The translations under genes and the position numbers were made by a program. The notes under the pieces were generated by a model. It did not search any database and was not told the DNA's origin. It worked only from the letters and a program-made list of their open reading frames with translations. DNA of 64,000 bases from Prorocentrum cordatum (Eukaryota > Sar > Dinophyceae > Prorocentrales > Prorocentraceae): contig CAUYUJ010022396.1 of assembly GCA_963575745.1 (NCBI GenBank), positions 1 through 64,000 of the forward strand, in the 5' to 3' direction. The stretch's first letter is position 1, and the number at the start of each line of letters is the position of its first letter. Of this stretch, positions 9,720-20,418 are shown piece after piece.

Positions 9720-10130
9720 GCCTGGTTCTGACTGGGCCAGCATCGGTTGAGGGGCCACCCACCTCTACTCCGTTTTTTCCGGGTCAGCATCGGTTGAGGG
9801 GCCACCCACCTCTACTCCGTTTTTTCCCGGGAGCTCTGGGATATAAATGAGAAGCGTCTCCCAAAGAAACGCCGACGAGGCGGATCTCGGGGCAGTCCTG
9901 GAACCGTTCCATCAGCACCGATACAGCAGCAGAGGGGCCATCCATCTCTACTCCGATGAGGCGGATCTCGGGGCAACCCCGGAATCGTCCCGTCAGCACG
10001 GCCGCAGCAGCAGAGGGGCCATTCATTTCTACTCCGTTCTTCCTGGTCGTCCTGGGATAGAAACGCACAGCAGCTCCCAAGGCAACGCCGACGGAACTCG
10101 GGGCAACCCCGGAACCGCACTGAAGGCACG
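9720..10130. repeat. GAGGCGGATCTCGGGG repeat array
   Basis: Four to five partial units of the 1.8-kb repeat, including GAGGGGCCACCCACCTCTACT and perfect CGGGGCAACCCCG cores at 9969-9981 and 10099-10111. Homologous to 12.06-12.47 kb. Confidence 0.8.
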
Positions 10131-10370
10131 GGGAGGAAGGAACTGGGGGGAGCACGAACAGCATCAATGATAAGCCGCCGTGGGGAACTGCTGGGGAAAA
10201 AATAAAAATTATTGAATAACATGTTGAATATAGTGTCTCGCTCGAGGTCGTTTGGTGGCAGGGGCTTCTCCTCCTTCTGGCTGGCGCGTGGCTGAGGTGA
10301 GCCCGACGTTCCGGGCGGACTGGCCACCTGGATCACCTCCCACTTGGACTTGTCCCGGTTCTGAATGCGC
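10130..10370 (-). repeat. Duplicated segment, copy 1 (partner about 12470-12720)
   Basis: About 240 bp including GGCAGGGGCTTCTCCTCCTT and the minus-strand coding fragment KSKWEVIQVASPPGTSGSPQ recurs 2.34 kb away, next to a coiled-coil frame. With the flanking repeat arrays this forms a diverged segmental duplication of about 650 bp. No complete gene is visible between 10371 and 10755. Confidence 0.7.
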
Positions 10371-10755
10371 TGAAGAGAGGATTCCTGGGGCTGCGAATTG
10401 CGGAATTGTTTCCAGTTTTATTGTGTCTGGAAGGTCAAGCGGAGCGCGGTCTTGAAGTTTTATCGCGCCTGGAAGGTTTTCGCGACAATCGCCACTTTCA
10501 TGCGGCATCGGCGGCGGGGGTGATTGTCCCCTCCCTGAAAACTTCTCCCCGAAGATTGATCTGAATTTCCCGTGGAGGACGAGGGTCGCCACTGGCCTGC
10601 AGGCGGGGAGGAGGGGGGGGAGGAGGAACGATGTCGGTTCGTGTTTATTTGACGCGCAAACTACAGCATCTGCTATGTTGGTTTTTGAAACTCGAGCGCT
10701 CGAACGGCCGTGACGTGTGGCCTAGGATGAGCATCGTCGTCGTCGGTCGTGGCCC

Positions 10756-11324
10756 CTATGACATTCCTGTGCTGCCCATGCCCGTGCTGCCCATGCCTGT
10801 CTTCACGTTGTCTGCTGCAGCATCACTCATAGACACGTCGTCACCCTTGATATTGATCATCTTCTCCAGCTGCTTGATCCTCTGGTCCTGCTCCTTGATC
10901 CTTTGCTCAAGGAACTCGATATGCTTGTGATATTGGTTCTGGTTGTTTTTGTTTATTCTGTCGATTAGTTGTACATGAGCAGTCGCTGCCGAATAATTCG
11001 TATGCATGTTATTTATTTCCCTCTGGAAATTTAGTGCAATCATGTCTATTTTCCCATGTTTGCGGCCATTGCCGTGTTCTCGCCCTTGATTTTATCAAAC
11101 TCCTTGCACAGGAAGACATACTGTGCGCAGGCCTCGTGGTACTTACCTCCATCACTGGTCGCCGCGTATTCGAGCTGGTCCATGCGCCGCCAGAGCTGCG
11201 TCACCTCTTTGATTTTGTAGTCGGCATCGTCCATGCGCCACTTGAGATGCGTCAACTCTCCTGGCCCATCTCTGAGAAACCATTCTATTTTTTCATCGTC
11301 TGTATACTTGTGCTCCCCTGTCAT
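10756..11324 (-). CDS. Coiled-coil protein of unknown function, split by a one-base frameshift
   Basis: Two consecutive minus-strand frames. The first (11324 to 11046, 92 aa) contains WRMDDADYKIKEVTQLWRRM and ends ...MAANMGK. The second (11043 to 10756, 95 aa) begins MIALNFQREINNM and holds a long heptad-like helix (YHKHIEFLEQRIKEQDQRIK), then SMSDAAAD and repeated GMGST at the end. They abut at 11040-11050, where a GGGAAAA run could hide an indel, so I read them as one protein of about 190 residues. No family recognised. A decayed copy of the surrounding segment lies nearby. Confidence 0.55.
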
Positions 11325-12059
11325 TGCCGGGTGGCGGCTGGCGCGCCGCGCGCCCGCAGGGGGCGGGGGCCGGGTGGCGGCTGGCGCGCGGGATGCACCC
11401 CGCCTGACCCCGAATGGCGACGATGGTGGCCCTCCTCCTTTCCCCCCCGCGTTGAAGACAGGATTCTCGGGGCGGCGAACTGCGAAACAGTTCGCACTTT
11501 CGCGGGTTCCTGGGAGGTCCAGCGGAGCGCGGTCTCAGAGGCACTCGAGTCGACTTATCGTCATTCTCGCGCGGCCTCGGTGGGCCAACGTTCGCGGGGC
11601 TGGGGTGATCGGTTTCCATCCCCTGAGAATCTCCCCGATCATTGGACTACCCCCTCCCCATGGAGGATCAGGGTGACAGGAGAGCGGGCCTGGATGGGGT
11701 CATCTTGTCAGCGGAAGGTCAGCGCATGCGCGTTGAACTTCACTGTTTTAAGGGTGTGTCACAAGAAATGTACGATGATTCTGAATACTGTGTTCGTGCT
11801 TTTTGTTAACCCTCAACCTACAGCATATAATTCACTATACGCTGAGTTCTACACCTGGAGCGCTTGGGCGGCTTTGAGCTGCGGCCTCGCCTATGGCAAT
11901 GGCCTGGCACCAAATGCGCGACTAGGCAGGCGGCTGAGAGTCTTCGGGCATGTCGAGATCTATCGGCCAGCCGTCCTCGTCGAGCTCAACCTCTCCATAC
12001 ACGTCGCTCTTCTCGACGACGAGGATATCGGAAGATGTGTTAATTTTTTCTCGAGCGTC
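11325..12059. other. Intergenic stretch, partly a diverged copy of 10.37-10.52 kb
   Basis: Positions 11455-11600 resemble 10370-10520 (GGTCCAGCGGAGCGCGGTCT and neighbouring words). No gene supported. Plus-strand frames here are unlike natural proteins. Confidence 0.45.
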
Positions 12060-12470
12060 TTTGTTCTGATTGGGCCAGCGGGACGAGGGGCCACCCACCT
12101 CTAATCCGTTTTTGCCCGGGAGCTCTGGGATATAAATGAGAAGCGTCTCCCAAAGAAACGCCGATGAGGCGGATCTCGGGGCAACCCTGGAGCCGTTGCA
12201 TCAGCGCGGTTACAGCAGCAGAGGGGTCTCTCATCTCTACTCCGTTTTTCCCGAGCGCTCTGGAAAACACACGAGAAGCGCCTCCCAAAGAAACGCCGAC
12301 GAGGCGGATTTCGTGGCAACCCCGGAACCGTCCCATCAGCACGGCTACAGCAGCAGAGGGGCCATTCATTCTACTCCGTTCTTCCGGGTCGTCTTGGGAT
12401 AGAAACGCACAGCAGCTCGCAAGCTAACGCCGACGGAACTCGGGGCAACCCCGGAACCGCACTGAGGGCA
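12060..12470. repeat. GAGGCGGATCTCGGGG repeat array, second copy
   Basis: Units like those at 9.72-10.13 kb, with a perfect CGGGGCAACCCCG core at 12441-12453 and degenerate cores near 12176 and 12308. Confidence 0.8.
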
Positions 12471-12598
12471 CGGGGCGGAAGGAACTTGGGGGAGCACGAA
12501 CAGCATCAATGATAGGCCGCCGTGGGGAACTGCTGGGGAAAAACGCTGCACTTGCTCGACTATAATGTCTGGAAGGGATCTCGCTGATTTCAAATCTC

Positions 12599-12853
12599 TC
12601 ACTCGAGGTTGTCTGGGGGCAGGGGCTTCTCCTCCTTCTGGCTGGCGCGTGGCTGAGATGAGCCCGACGTTCCGGGCGGACTGGCCATCTGGATCACCTC
12701 CCACTTGGACTTGTTCATGTTCTGAATGGCTTGCCCCTGTTGCTGCATTACACTCATCATGCACTCCATCGTCTGGCGATTCTCCATCATCATCTGGTCG
12801 GTGTTCTGCTGCTGGGCCTTCAGCGTGTTGATCTGCTCGATCTGCTCGTTCAT
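12599..12853 (-). CDS. Short Gln/Met-rich coiled-coil protein or fragment
   Basis: An 84-residue minus-strand frame with an upstream in-frame stop. It opens MNEQIEQINTLKAQQQNTDQ, continues with a Met/Gln-rich helix and ends with the duplicated tail KSKWEVIQMASPPGTSGSSQ. The same tail at 10.2 kb lacks this helix, so one copy is truncated. Possibly a fragment of a larger ancestral protein. Confidence 0.45.
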   Translation of the reverse strand: MNEQIEQINTLKAQQQNTDQMMMENRQTMECMMSVMQQQGQAIQNMNKSKWEVIQMASPPGTSGSSQPRASQKEEKPLPPDNLE

Positions 12854-12883
12854 CAGCGCTGAACGGCTCTTCTTCTCTCCCCT

Positions 12884-13492
12884 CTAGTTGTGCTGAGCCG
12901 GGCCCTCCGCCGCGCGCCTTAATAGGCGAGGTTGGGTTAGTGGAAGCTGCTCCTCCTCCATGGGCGTCTCCTCCTCCTTGGACGGGTCGGCGATCACGCG
13001 GCTGTAGTCCCCCCGATTATCCCCGCGCACCGGGCTTGGTTTGATTAGACTGTTTTTGCACGTTGATTGCGGCCTGGGATCGGGGATCACCTCGGTGATG
13101 GTGCAGTTGAGAATCAGGCTGACGGACTTTGGTAGAGGACCCAGGGCTTTCAGCTGCCGCTGGTCCCTGCATGCGATCCGCTGCCCGCACCTCTCGCATG
13201 TCCACCACTTGCCGCGCTTGTTGGACCCTGATGAGATCTCCACCATGGGATGGCGGCAGCTCATCTGGCGCTCTCTCAAGCGTCGATCCGTCTCTCTGGT
13301 CTTGAGAGTGAAGAGACGCCGCGCATGAAGCATGTTGCGCAGCTCGCGACTGATCATGCACGTCATGCTCATTATCAGGGATGTCAGAATGATCCAATGC
13401 CTCTCGGGCAGATTGAGATCTACTGGTGCGTCGTTGTCCGTGAGAACATACTTCCCTGCGAACGCATGAACCGGAGTCCCTGACGCAGGCAT
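12884..13492 (-). CDS. Zinc-ribbon protein of unknown function, spliced-leader-marked
   Basis: A 202-residue frame from an ATG at 13492. It contains a hydrophobic helix (HWIILTSLIMSMTCMI), a basic segment (KTRETDRRLRERQ), then CRHPMVEISSGSNKRG with KWWTCERCGQRIAC. This Cys/His arrangement suggests a single zinc ribbon, resembling short ribbons in dinoflagellate retroelement-type proteins (inference). The C terminus is acidic (SKEEETPMEEEQLPL). A leader-like sequence lies 53 bp upstream at 13545-13565, and the ATG at 13492 is the first ATG after it, which supports this start. Confidence 0.6.
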   Translation of the reverse strand: MPASGTPVHAFAGKYVLTDNDAPVDLNLPERHWIILTSLIMSMTCMISRELRNMLHARRLFTLKTRETDRRLRERQMSCRHPMVEISSGSNKRGKWWTCERCGQRIACRDQRQLKALGPLPKSVSLILNCTITEVIPDPRPQSTCKNSLIKPSPVRGDNRGDYSRVIADPSKEEETPMEEEQLPLTQPRLLRRAAEGPAQHN

Positions 13493-13544
13493 CCCTCTCG
13501 GACAGGGCGGACAATCACTGATCGAGCGTCAACTGGTCCTTTTG

Positions 13545-13565
13545 CTTGAGCCAAGAGGATCTCCG
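13545..13565 (-). other. Possible spliced-leader relic (14/21)
   Basis: The minus strand reads CGGAGATCCTCTTGGCTCAA + G. The last ten bases match exactly and the first half is degraded. Support comes mainly from its position before the 13492 ATG. Confidence 0.4.
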
Positions 13566-13825
13566 GTGCGATGATGTTGCCAGGCGCAGATCCCCAAGAA
13601 CGCGCCCGGATACGTCTGAATCGACAACCCATGGAAACTCCAAGCCCTCGTTTATCGGAAAGTCCCTGGAAAGCGCTTTGCCGTTGTTTTCGATGATGTT
13701 TCGGTCGTCGGCGGTCGTACACATCGTCTCTTGCTTTTGTGGGTCGTCGTCGTTTCGTCGAGTCGAGTCGTCGGAGCCTGCGGGGATTCCGCCCTTGGGA
13801 CCTGGTCCGTCGAGCTGGGGCCCAG

Positions 13826-13842
13826 AGAAATCTTCCTCCTCC

Positions 13843-13874
<32 letters not shown>

Positions 13875-13935
13875 CTCCTCGCCCTGCTCCTCCTCCGCCT
13901 CCTTCTTCTCCTCCTCCTCCTCCTCCTCCTAGAGC
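13826..13935. repeat. CTC/TCC polypyrimidine microsatellite
   Basis: About 110 bp of CTCCTCCTC with small interruptions. It produces Ser-, Leu- or Arg-only frames that should not be called genes. Confidence 0.9.
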
Positions 13936-14069
13936 GGGTACCATGCACGGATCGGGCCTTCCGGAGGTTCATCTTCCAGGGAATCCGTTTTCGGGCATCC
14001 ATAGTCGTCGACAACGACGTTCGGGGTCGAAATCGATGGACCTGAACGATTTCCGGGCCCCAGGGTCAT

Positions 14070-14160
14070 CAAACGCGCTTCCAAGAGTTTTTTGCATGCT
14101 CGCACGCTGGGGGATGTGTGCAGTCGCCCCCGTGGTGGAGGAATGACTAGGCTATACAGG
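14070..14160. repeat. GCATGCTCGCACGCTGGGGG element, copy 1
   Basis: About 90 bp (AAGAGTTTTTTGCATGCTCG through CCGTGGTGGAGGA to GACTAGGCTATACA) recurs at 22936-23060 with about 90% identity by eye. Confidence 0.75.
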
Positions 14161-14172
14161 CGACTCTCTCTT

Positions 14173-14238
<66 letters not shown>

Positions 14239-14255
14239 TCTTCTCTGCTCGTCTT

Positions 14256-14289
<34 letters not shown>

Positions 14290-14290
14290 G
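14159..14290. repeat. (CT)n microsatellite
   Basis: Roughly 130 bp of CT dinucleotides with short TTCT interruptions. Confidence 0.95.
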
Positions 14291-14734
14291 GTCCTCGAGC
14301 CCCGCGGTGCCGGCGCCGTGTGCGGCGTGCGTCGCGCAGCGTCCCCTCCCTCGCCCCCCCCCCCTCCCTCCTCCCCCGATGGTCGTCCGTCGTCGTCGTC
14401 GTATCAGCGTCATCTCTGGCCCTCCCGCTCGACCTCTTCATCTTCATCCGCCTCGTCATCCTCCTCCTCCCTTCATATTCTCTCACCCCTCCTGTCTCCG
14501 CCCTCTTCACTCCTCCCTCTTGCGCCCTACATGCAGATAAAGGCAGACTACAACGCATGCAGAAGTAGACAGGAACGAGGGTTTTCAATGATACGAGGAA
14601 GGAGAAATATGCGCTTCGACTGTGCCCGCGGCCGCCCGCGAGGCAACCCCGGGCGCGGACCTATCAACTATCCGCTCCTCGCGAGCCAGTGCCCCCACTC
14701 ACGGGCGCAACGACTATGCACTCTGCACCGGGAG

Positions 14735-14965
14735 GAGGGCACACGTAAAATCACGTGCCAGTGCAACATATGTAAATGAAAGGATATAAGAGAGCCAGGG
14801 CGTAACTCGAGGCAACCCCGGAAGCGCCCCGTCTCCCTCGGACGATGCATGGCGCTGATTATGAGCTAATGGAGCGCGAGTGCGCAGTGGCACCGCGGCT
14901 GCCGCTGGCATGGCGCGAGAGCACCCTGAATATGACCCTGCGCGAGTGTGTTTTCTTTTGCGGTG
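14735..14965. repeat. GTAAATGAAAGGATA element, copy 1 (partner 36105-36470)
   Basis: Contains ATGTAAATGAAAGGATA, a degenerate hairpin core (14808-14820), AAGCGCCCCG, TCGGACGATGCA and GAGCGCGAGTGC, then TGACCCTGCGCG. The copy at 36.1 kb has the same order but carries a GA microsatellite inserted after GACGATGCA. No gene from 13566 to 15607. Confidence 0.75.
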
Positions 14966-15344
14966 TCTTTTGTGGCTCCCTGGTGAACCTCGTGGGGTCT
15001 TCTTGGATTTCCTTTGCGGCCCCTCGGGCATTCGGTTCGGAAAGTCTCGGGAGCTCCCTTTAGCAGGGCTCCGAGGGCTCCGACAGGATCCCAGGAAGGT
15101 CTGAGAGATCTCCAAGAGAGCCCCCCCCCCCCAAAGAGGCATAAAGTATATGCAAGAGTTGATATCTTTTTGGATGCTTTTGGGATCTACTGGGGGCCCT
15201 CATTGGGCCTTCTTGGATTCCTGGTGAGCTCTTTGGGGATTCGGAAAATCTCGGGAACTCTCTGAAACAGGTTCCCTCAGAGGGACAAAGTATATGCGCC
15301 TGCGTGACTCTTTTTGGGTGCCCTTTGGGATCCACTGGGGGCCC

Positions 15345-15530
15345 CTGGAGATTAGAGAGCCCTCTAATAATCTCCTGGGGCCTCAAGAAGCCCCAAGAGG
15401 CTTCCAAGAAGCCTCAAGAGGCTCTTAAAAACCCCCAAGAGGCTCCCAGAAAACTTCCAACAGGCCCGATACTGAGCTCAAGAGGCCCCAAGAGGATTTC
15501 ATTAAATCCCAAAAGGCGCCCAAGAGGCGC
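15345..15530. repeat. CCAAGAGGC phased repeat
   Basis: CAAGAGGCT / CAAGAAGCC words recur with spacings mostly of 10-11 bp. The same motif forms much longer tracts at 42.4, 47.0, 49.5 and 60.0 kb and, inverted, at 44.6 and 46.2 kb. Confidence 0.7.
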
Positions 15531-15607
15531 TCAGAAGTATCAGCCATCCACGAGATCCCAACCATTCATGAGGTTCTGATGCGCGGAGGTCGGCTGACGG
15601 CCGAAGT

Positions 15608-16297
15608 TCAGTCCGCTGTCACAGTGCCCATTACGCAGCCGGTCTCGAGAATGACGTCCATGAGTTTGACGATCGCCTTCAAGTTCTCCGGCCACTTCGG
15701 GGCCTTTTTGAACGCATATCCGGTGTCTGCAGGCGGCGCGGGGGCTTTCTCTCGAATCGGCGCGGGGAGGCTCTTGTAGATCTTGTTGTAGATATCGCAG
15801 GGCTGTTCCTCCTCCTTGGCGCGCGCCAGGGGCCCCATCTGAGTGCGCCTTTTCATCTCGCCGCGGACGTACCTCGTGACCTTCGCGAGCAGCTCGGGCT
15901 CCGCATTCGTATAGCCCTCCGCTGACGCCGCTCGAGCGGCGATCTTCATTGCATTCTTGGCGGACATGAGCGCCTGCAACTGCTCGCTGCTGGCGCCCCG
16001 CGCCTTAGCGGACGCGATGAGCGTGTCCAAATATTTGAGGAAACGCTCGGGGTCGTGCAAGAGAGCTGTCTGGTGAAGCTCATCCGTGAGCGCGGCCAGG
16101 GCCCTGATGTCGTCGGTGAGCTCGTCCTGCAGGGCAAGGTACTTGTCCATGGCGCCGAGCACGGCGCCCTCGATGGAGTTGTTGTTCTTGTTCCAGCGAT
16201 TGATCAAATCCTCAGGCACGACTTCCTCCCACTGCGTCTCCGATCGCAAGATGAACATAGCGTTCCTGTGCTCGGAATAGTGGCATTTCTTAGGCAT
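15608..16297 (-). pseudogene. Third segment of the broken SNTX-like/AIG1-like gene
   Basis: A 229-residue frame ending at the stop at 15608. Mostly helical (DKYLALQDELTDDIRALAAL, AKARGASSEQLQALMSAKNA) with a basic C-terminal part. It overlaps the end of the preceding frame at 16204-16297 and the Cys-rich context continues across the overlap, so one missing base near 16290 separates them. It is the natural C-terminal helical region of the same protein. Confidence 0.6.
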
Positions 16298-16863
16298 ATC
16301 TTACAATGCCCATTCTCGTCCATTGCGATGCATTGATGCTTCTCGCCGTCATCGAAAGCGCAAATTTCGTGGCAAGTTACGTGGCATTTTAAGCAGAGGG
16401 TAGTCTTTTTCCCATCAGCAACCGGCTCTTCCTTGACGATGACAGTGCTGACCCTCACCTTTTCGCCCGGGCTGGCGCCCACCGCCTCTGCGATCGCCCG
16501 CAGGTTGGCGAGGAGGCTCTGGGTCTCCTGGGCCGTGCGGAAGATCTTCTTCTCAGCGAGCTCGCACCGTTCCTCCAGCGTCATGCGTTTCGTGGTTACC
16601 TGCGCGCTCTTGCGTGTAGACACCGGCCCCATGCGCAGCAACATGTCCAACGCGCGCTTCTGGCCCGACATTGACATTTTCCACCAGTCGCGCACGTTGG
16701 CGTCGGTTGTGGACTGGGCTCGGAAAGCAGAGTTGTTTACTTGAGCGTAGCCTTTGTCCACGGGCCAACCAAGCGCTTTGAGATTGGCGACGGCCTGGGG
16801 TGCTCCCGCATCAGCGTGCGTGAGAACGGCACGGAGGCACCCATGCACATCCTTGCTGAAGAG
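16204..16863 (-). pseudogene. Second segment of the broken SNTX-like/AIG1-like gene
   Basis: This frame is in phase with the large upstream frame and follows directly after its in-frame TAG. It carries the remainder of an AIG1/GIMAP-like GTPase domain (RAVLTHADAGAPQAVANLKA), then a helical stretch (RMTLEERCELAEKKIFRTAQ) and a Cys/His-rich segment (LCLKCHVTCHEICAF). Similarity continues smoothly across the TAG, so the stop is best read as a nonsense mutation rather than a true end. The frame fails again near 16290. Confidence 0.6.
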
Positions 16864-19431
16864 CTAGAAGATGTGCGTTGCCACGGCAACCATGCTCGGG
16901 CTCGTCTTACCCTCGTTCGCCTTGCAGGTGAAGACTACGGCGTTGACGTGCTCGATCATCTTGAACAACTCTGCCATGGCGGCGGTAGTGAAGTTATCCG
17001 CCTCGTGCCCCCTGCAATCGCCATAGCCAGGCGTGTCCACAATGTACAGCGCATGGCCCTGGAATCGGGGCCCGAGGGGCCGCAATCGGTACACGGTGAT
17101 GTGCTGGGTGACGGATTGCGTCGGGTCGGCAGCGCGGTCATCGATCAGCATGATGCGGTGGGTGTCCGCGAGGTCGCCGCCCAACAAGAACGAGACGAAC
17201 GCGTTGATCTCCGTTGATTTCCCGGCCCCCGTGGGGCCAGCAAACATGAGGACGAGCGCCCGCGCCTCCTGCTCGGGGCCCAGAATGATCTCGGGCTTGA
17301 AGTCGGACGCAACGTCGGCCATGATGGCAGCCATTTTTCCTGCGAACTTGCCGCTCTCGCACGCTCTCCTTGCAACGGTACACGAGCCAAGGAAGAGCGA
17401 ATCCTCCGTAGACTCCCAAGGCTTCTTGCCGCCGACCTTGTCAGTCCATCCCCCGGCCCCGGTCAACTCGAGCCGGGCCTTATTCTCATGGTAAAAAGCG
17501 ATTATGTCCCTGGCGGCACTGGGCAGCTTGCCCGTCCGCTTGACGTTCGGAGGGGAGCGCGCCGAGAAGCCAATGTCGGAGCACGTCTGCACGCACACCT
17601 CGAAGTCCGTATTTGGACCCAGGGGGCCGAGCTCGCAGCGGCAAGCGCCCCCCTGCGCCCCCGGTACGCACTCGCAAGGCACTCCCGCAGGCACATCCTT
17701 CCACTCGAACGCCGCGTATTCGTCGACGCTCTGATCGAAAGTGTCCAAGTCGGCGTTTGGGCGGGGCCGCCAGAGCACGCGAAAGCTGCGGGGGGGCATC
17801 GAGTTCTGCTGCAGCCACTCCCACTGGACATGCATGGTCTGCTCGTTGCACCGCAGCTTGACGTTGTCTGGGGGGCCGGGGAAGAACTTGGAGATTATGC
17901 GGACCCTGCCATCGAAGAAGAGCACCAAGTCGCCGACATCTGTCTTTTTCATCTTCTCGTCCGTCGACCAGAAGGGGATTCCCTTGTTCACGATCCCAAC
18001 CCCATACTCAGCGTCGAAGCTGGCCGCCTTGTTCTCGACCTGGAGCGCCGCGACGTCGGCGAAGGATTTCTGCAGCAGAGACGCAGTGGAGCTCCGATGG
18101 AACCACTCTTCCTCCTCCTCCTCCGAATCGCCGTCGACGGCGACGGCGTCGCATGTCAACGATGTCTCCAATTTGTGGCACGGGTTGTTGATGTCCTTTC
18201 CGGCCAGGGAGAGCAAGATGCGCGGCTTGCTGCTGCCGATGGCGGGCTGGACCTTGGCCACGGGGTCCATGTAGTTGGCAAAGCCGGTCTCCAGCAGGAA
18301 ATTGACAGTGGAAGCCAGCACAGCGGACTCCTGATTCTTCAGCTCCACGTACTTAATGGCAAGCTTCGTCTGGCGCGTCATGCGATCCACGGCGCGCTGG
18401 AGCTCAAGGGTGTCCTCGTCGGTGGTGCTGCTATCCCCGTCCCTGAGCTTCGGCACCAAGCCACGCACGGCAGTGCGGAAGGTAATGATGCAGGAATTAA
18501 AAGCGGTGGCGAAGTTTCTGCGCTGGGTCTCTACACATGGGAACGCATTCACTGCGACGCACAAGGATTCAGCAGACAAGTGAACGCCCTCTGCAGTCTC
18601 CAGAGCAGCAGATACGTCCTCCATGGTGCGCGCGTCGAGCCGCGTCACGACGCGGCGGGCCTCGGAGTCGACGAAGGACAGGGGGAGGAGCACCATCTTG
18701 AGCGAATTGTTCAGCTCACTCAACTTTGTGGGCAACTCCTTGCCGACCCGAGCCGCGTCCTCGATGGTGCCGACGGTTTGCTTGATGGCGCCGCGGACAC
18801 TGATATCGGTGCCCTCGAAGTCTTCTTCCTCGCCCTCCTCCCAATCCATGCTCAGCTTGCCCGAAATGGGTATGAAAGCCTTGAGTTTTCCAGCCAGTGC
18901 GCCAGAAATCCGGGTCTGATCCCCCTTAGAGCTACACTTTTTAGTGAAGGTGATGTTGCCCGTCCCCCCCTCGTAAACCTCCGCGACAACATGCGTAACG
19001 CGAGGGTCGTCGAGGAAATTTTGAAACTTCATGTTTTTCAAGAGCTCCATTGGCATGTACCTTCTATGCTTGACAACGGTGCAGGACACGTCCACGCGGG
19101 CTTCGTGCTCGTGGTGCTGCGTGTTCTTCAGGTACTGGGCGGACCCGCTGAGCGCGAAGATGCCGAAGTCGATCTCCACGGAGCCTTCGGCGTCGAGGTT
19201 GTGGTGCTTCCGGAGGTCCTTCATGCTGGTGGTGAAGTCGAAGGTCGTGTCTGGGCATGAAACGACCTCCTGCCCCGCTTTGATGTCGTCGAGGCGCCAA
19301 AGGGAGATGCTTGGGATGATCCCGCCAGTGCGGGCGTTGTAAAGCTGGCCAATTTCAACCTGCTCCCCACGAGTCGACTTAGTGATCGCGTTCTCTGCGG
19401 CATCGCTGGCCAATTCACTCGCAGCGACCAT
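16864..19431 (-). pseudogene. Stonustoxin/MACPF-like + FN3-like + AIG1-like GTPase protein, 5' segment of a retrocopy
   Basis: A minus-strand frame of 855 residues from the ATG at 19431. The N-terminal 350-400 residues match the conserved start of SNTX/verrucotoxin-type proteins of the perforin/MACPF superfamily (GQLYNARTGGIIPSISLW near residue 26, then FALSGSAQYL). The family also includes many non-venom intracellular proteins, and I claim no toxic activity. An FN3-like domain with extra Cys lies at about 515-620. A P-loop GTPase domain follows (GPTGAGKST at 732-740, DTPGYGD at about 799-805), as in AIG1/GIMAP GTPases. The frame ends at a TAG (16864-16866) in the middle of the GTPase domain. 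Together with the next two segments it spans about 1,270 residues with one nonsense and one frameshift lesion. A leader relic sits at 19510-19530 and there are no introns: a processed retro-pseudogene is the simplest reading. Upstream of 19431 the frame is open and signal-peptide-like but lacks an ATG. Confidence 0.7.
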
Positions 19432-19509
19432 CTGGGGAATCAGACCTAATGCGACACTGGATATGAGAAGCGCTTGTAAAAGATATGGAATGGGTCGGTG
19501 AACCTGCAG

Positions 19510-19530
19510 CTTGAGCCACAACTGTTACGG
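19510..19530 (-). other. Spliced-leader relic (17/21)
   Basis: The minus strand reads CCGTAACAGTTGTGGCTCAA + G. The first five and last nine bases match the dinoflagellate leader. It lies 79 bp before the first ATG of the large SNTX-like frame. Confidence 0.75.
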
Positions 19531-19808
19531 AGGCGCTTTGGGGCCGTCTTGGAGGCGCCACGGGGCCACAATTGTTAGGAGGGCGCGCCCGTCGCTCACG
19601 AGCTCACGAAGGTCTGCACAGAGATCAACAAGAGCGTCCTCGAGATGAAAAATCTGACGGCCCGCCAGGAGGCCGTTTCATCGGCGGCGGCGCCAACGAG
19701 ATCGCGGAGGCTCGTTCCGCTCGAGGGCCTGTGGAGATCTAGCAGCGAGACGAAAGTCGGGAATCCAGGAGGCGCGAGCTGAGCTGGGCTGAATATTAAG
19801 GGGGGTGG

Positions 19809-20222
19809 CATGGGGCATGAGAGATTGAAGAGTATATGGGGGGGCAATGACACGGTCGCACTTCTTGCCGCGCCGAGGGCGCGCGCCAGCGAGCCAGACT
19901 CCGCGATGTGCTGGGCTTGCTCAATCTGACCTCTTCCATTCTCTCTCCGACCTATCCTTCTCTCCCAGTCCTCTCCGACCGCCCCTTCCTCTCCGACCTC
20001 CTCCTTCCTCGCTCCAATTGCTGATGCATGGGGCATGAGAGATTGAAGAGTACATGGGGGGCAATGACATGCTCACACTTCTTGCCGCGCCGAGGGCGCG
20101 CGCCAGCGAGCCAGACTCCGCGATGTGCTGGGCTTGCTCAATCTGACCTCCTCCATTCTCTCTCCGACCTATCCTTCTCCTCTCCGACCGCCCCTTCCTC
20201 GCTCCAACTGCTGATGCGATGC
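19809..20222. repeat. 217-bp tandem duplication
   Basis: GCATGGGGCATGAGAGATTG begins both at 19809 and 20026. The units run through TGCCGCGCCGAGGGCGCGCG and CTCTCTCCGACCTATCCTTC to the next start and are nearly identical apart from a deletion in the second. No gene is seen in 19531-20418. Confidence 0.85.
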
Positions 20223-20418
20223 GCAGATGTTCGTATAAGCGACGTGGCGCAGTACTGCTGCACGCGGCCGAAAACGCGTTCGCAAACCTGATCTTCAGGA
20301 TTTGCATGCGGCAGCTGCAGAACACGAAGAGGGAGGAGGGGGGGGGGGGAGTGGGAGGTAGGAGGAGGGAGGAGGGGCGGAGTGGAATTGGAAGGGGAGG
20401 AGGGGGGCTGAGGGACGC

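Noticed and set aside
17488-19260. 590-codon plus-strand open frame
   Set aside because: It is the antisense shadow of the SNTX-like/GTPase gene. That strand has recognisable domains and a leader relic; the plus-strand translation has none.
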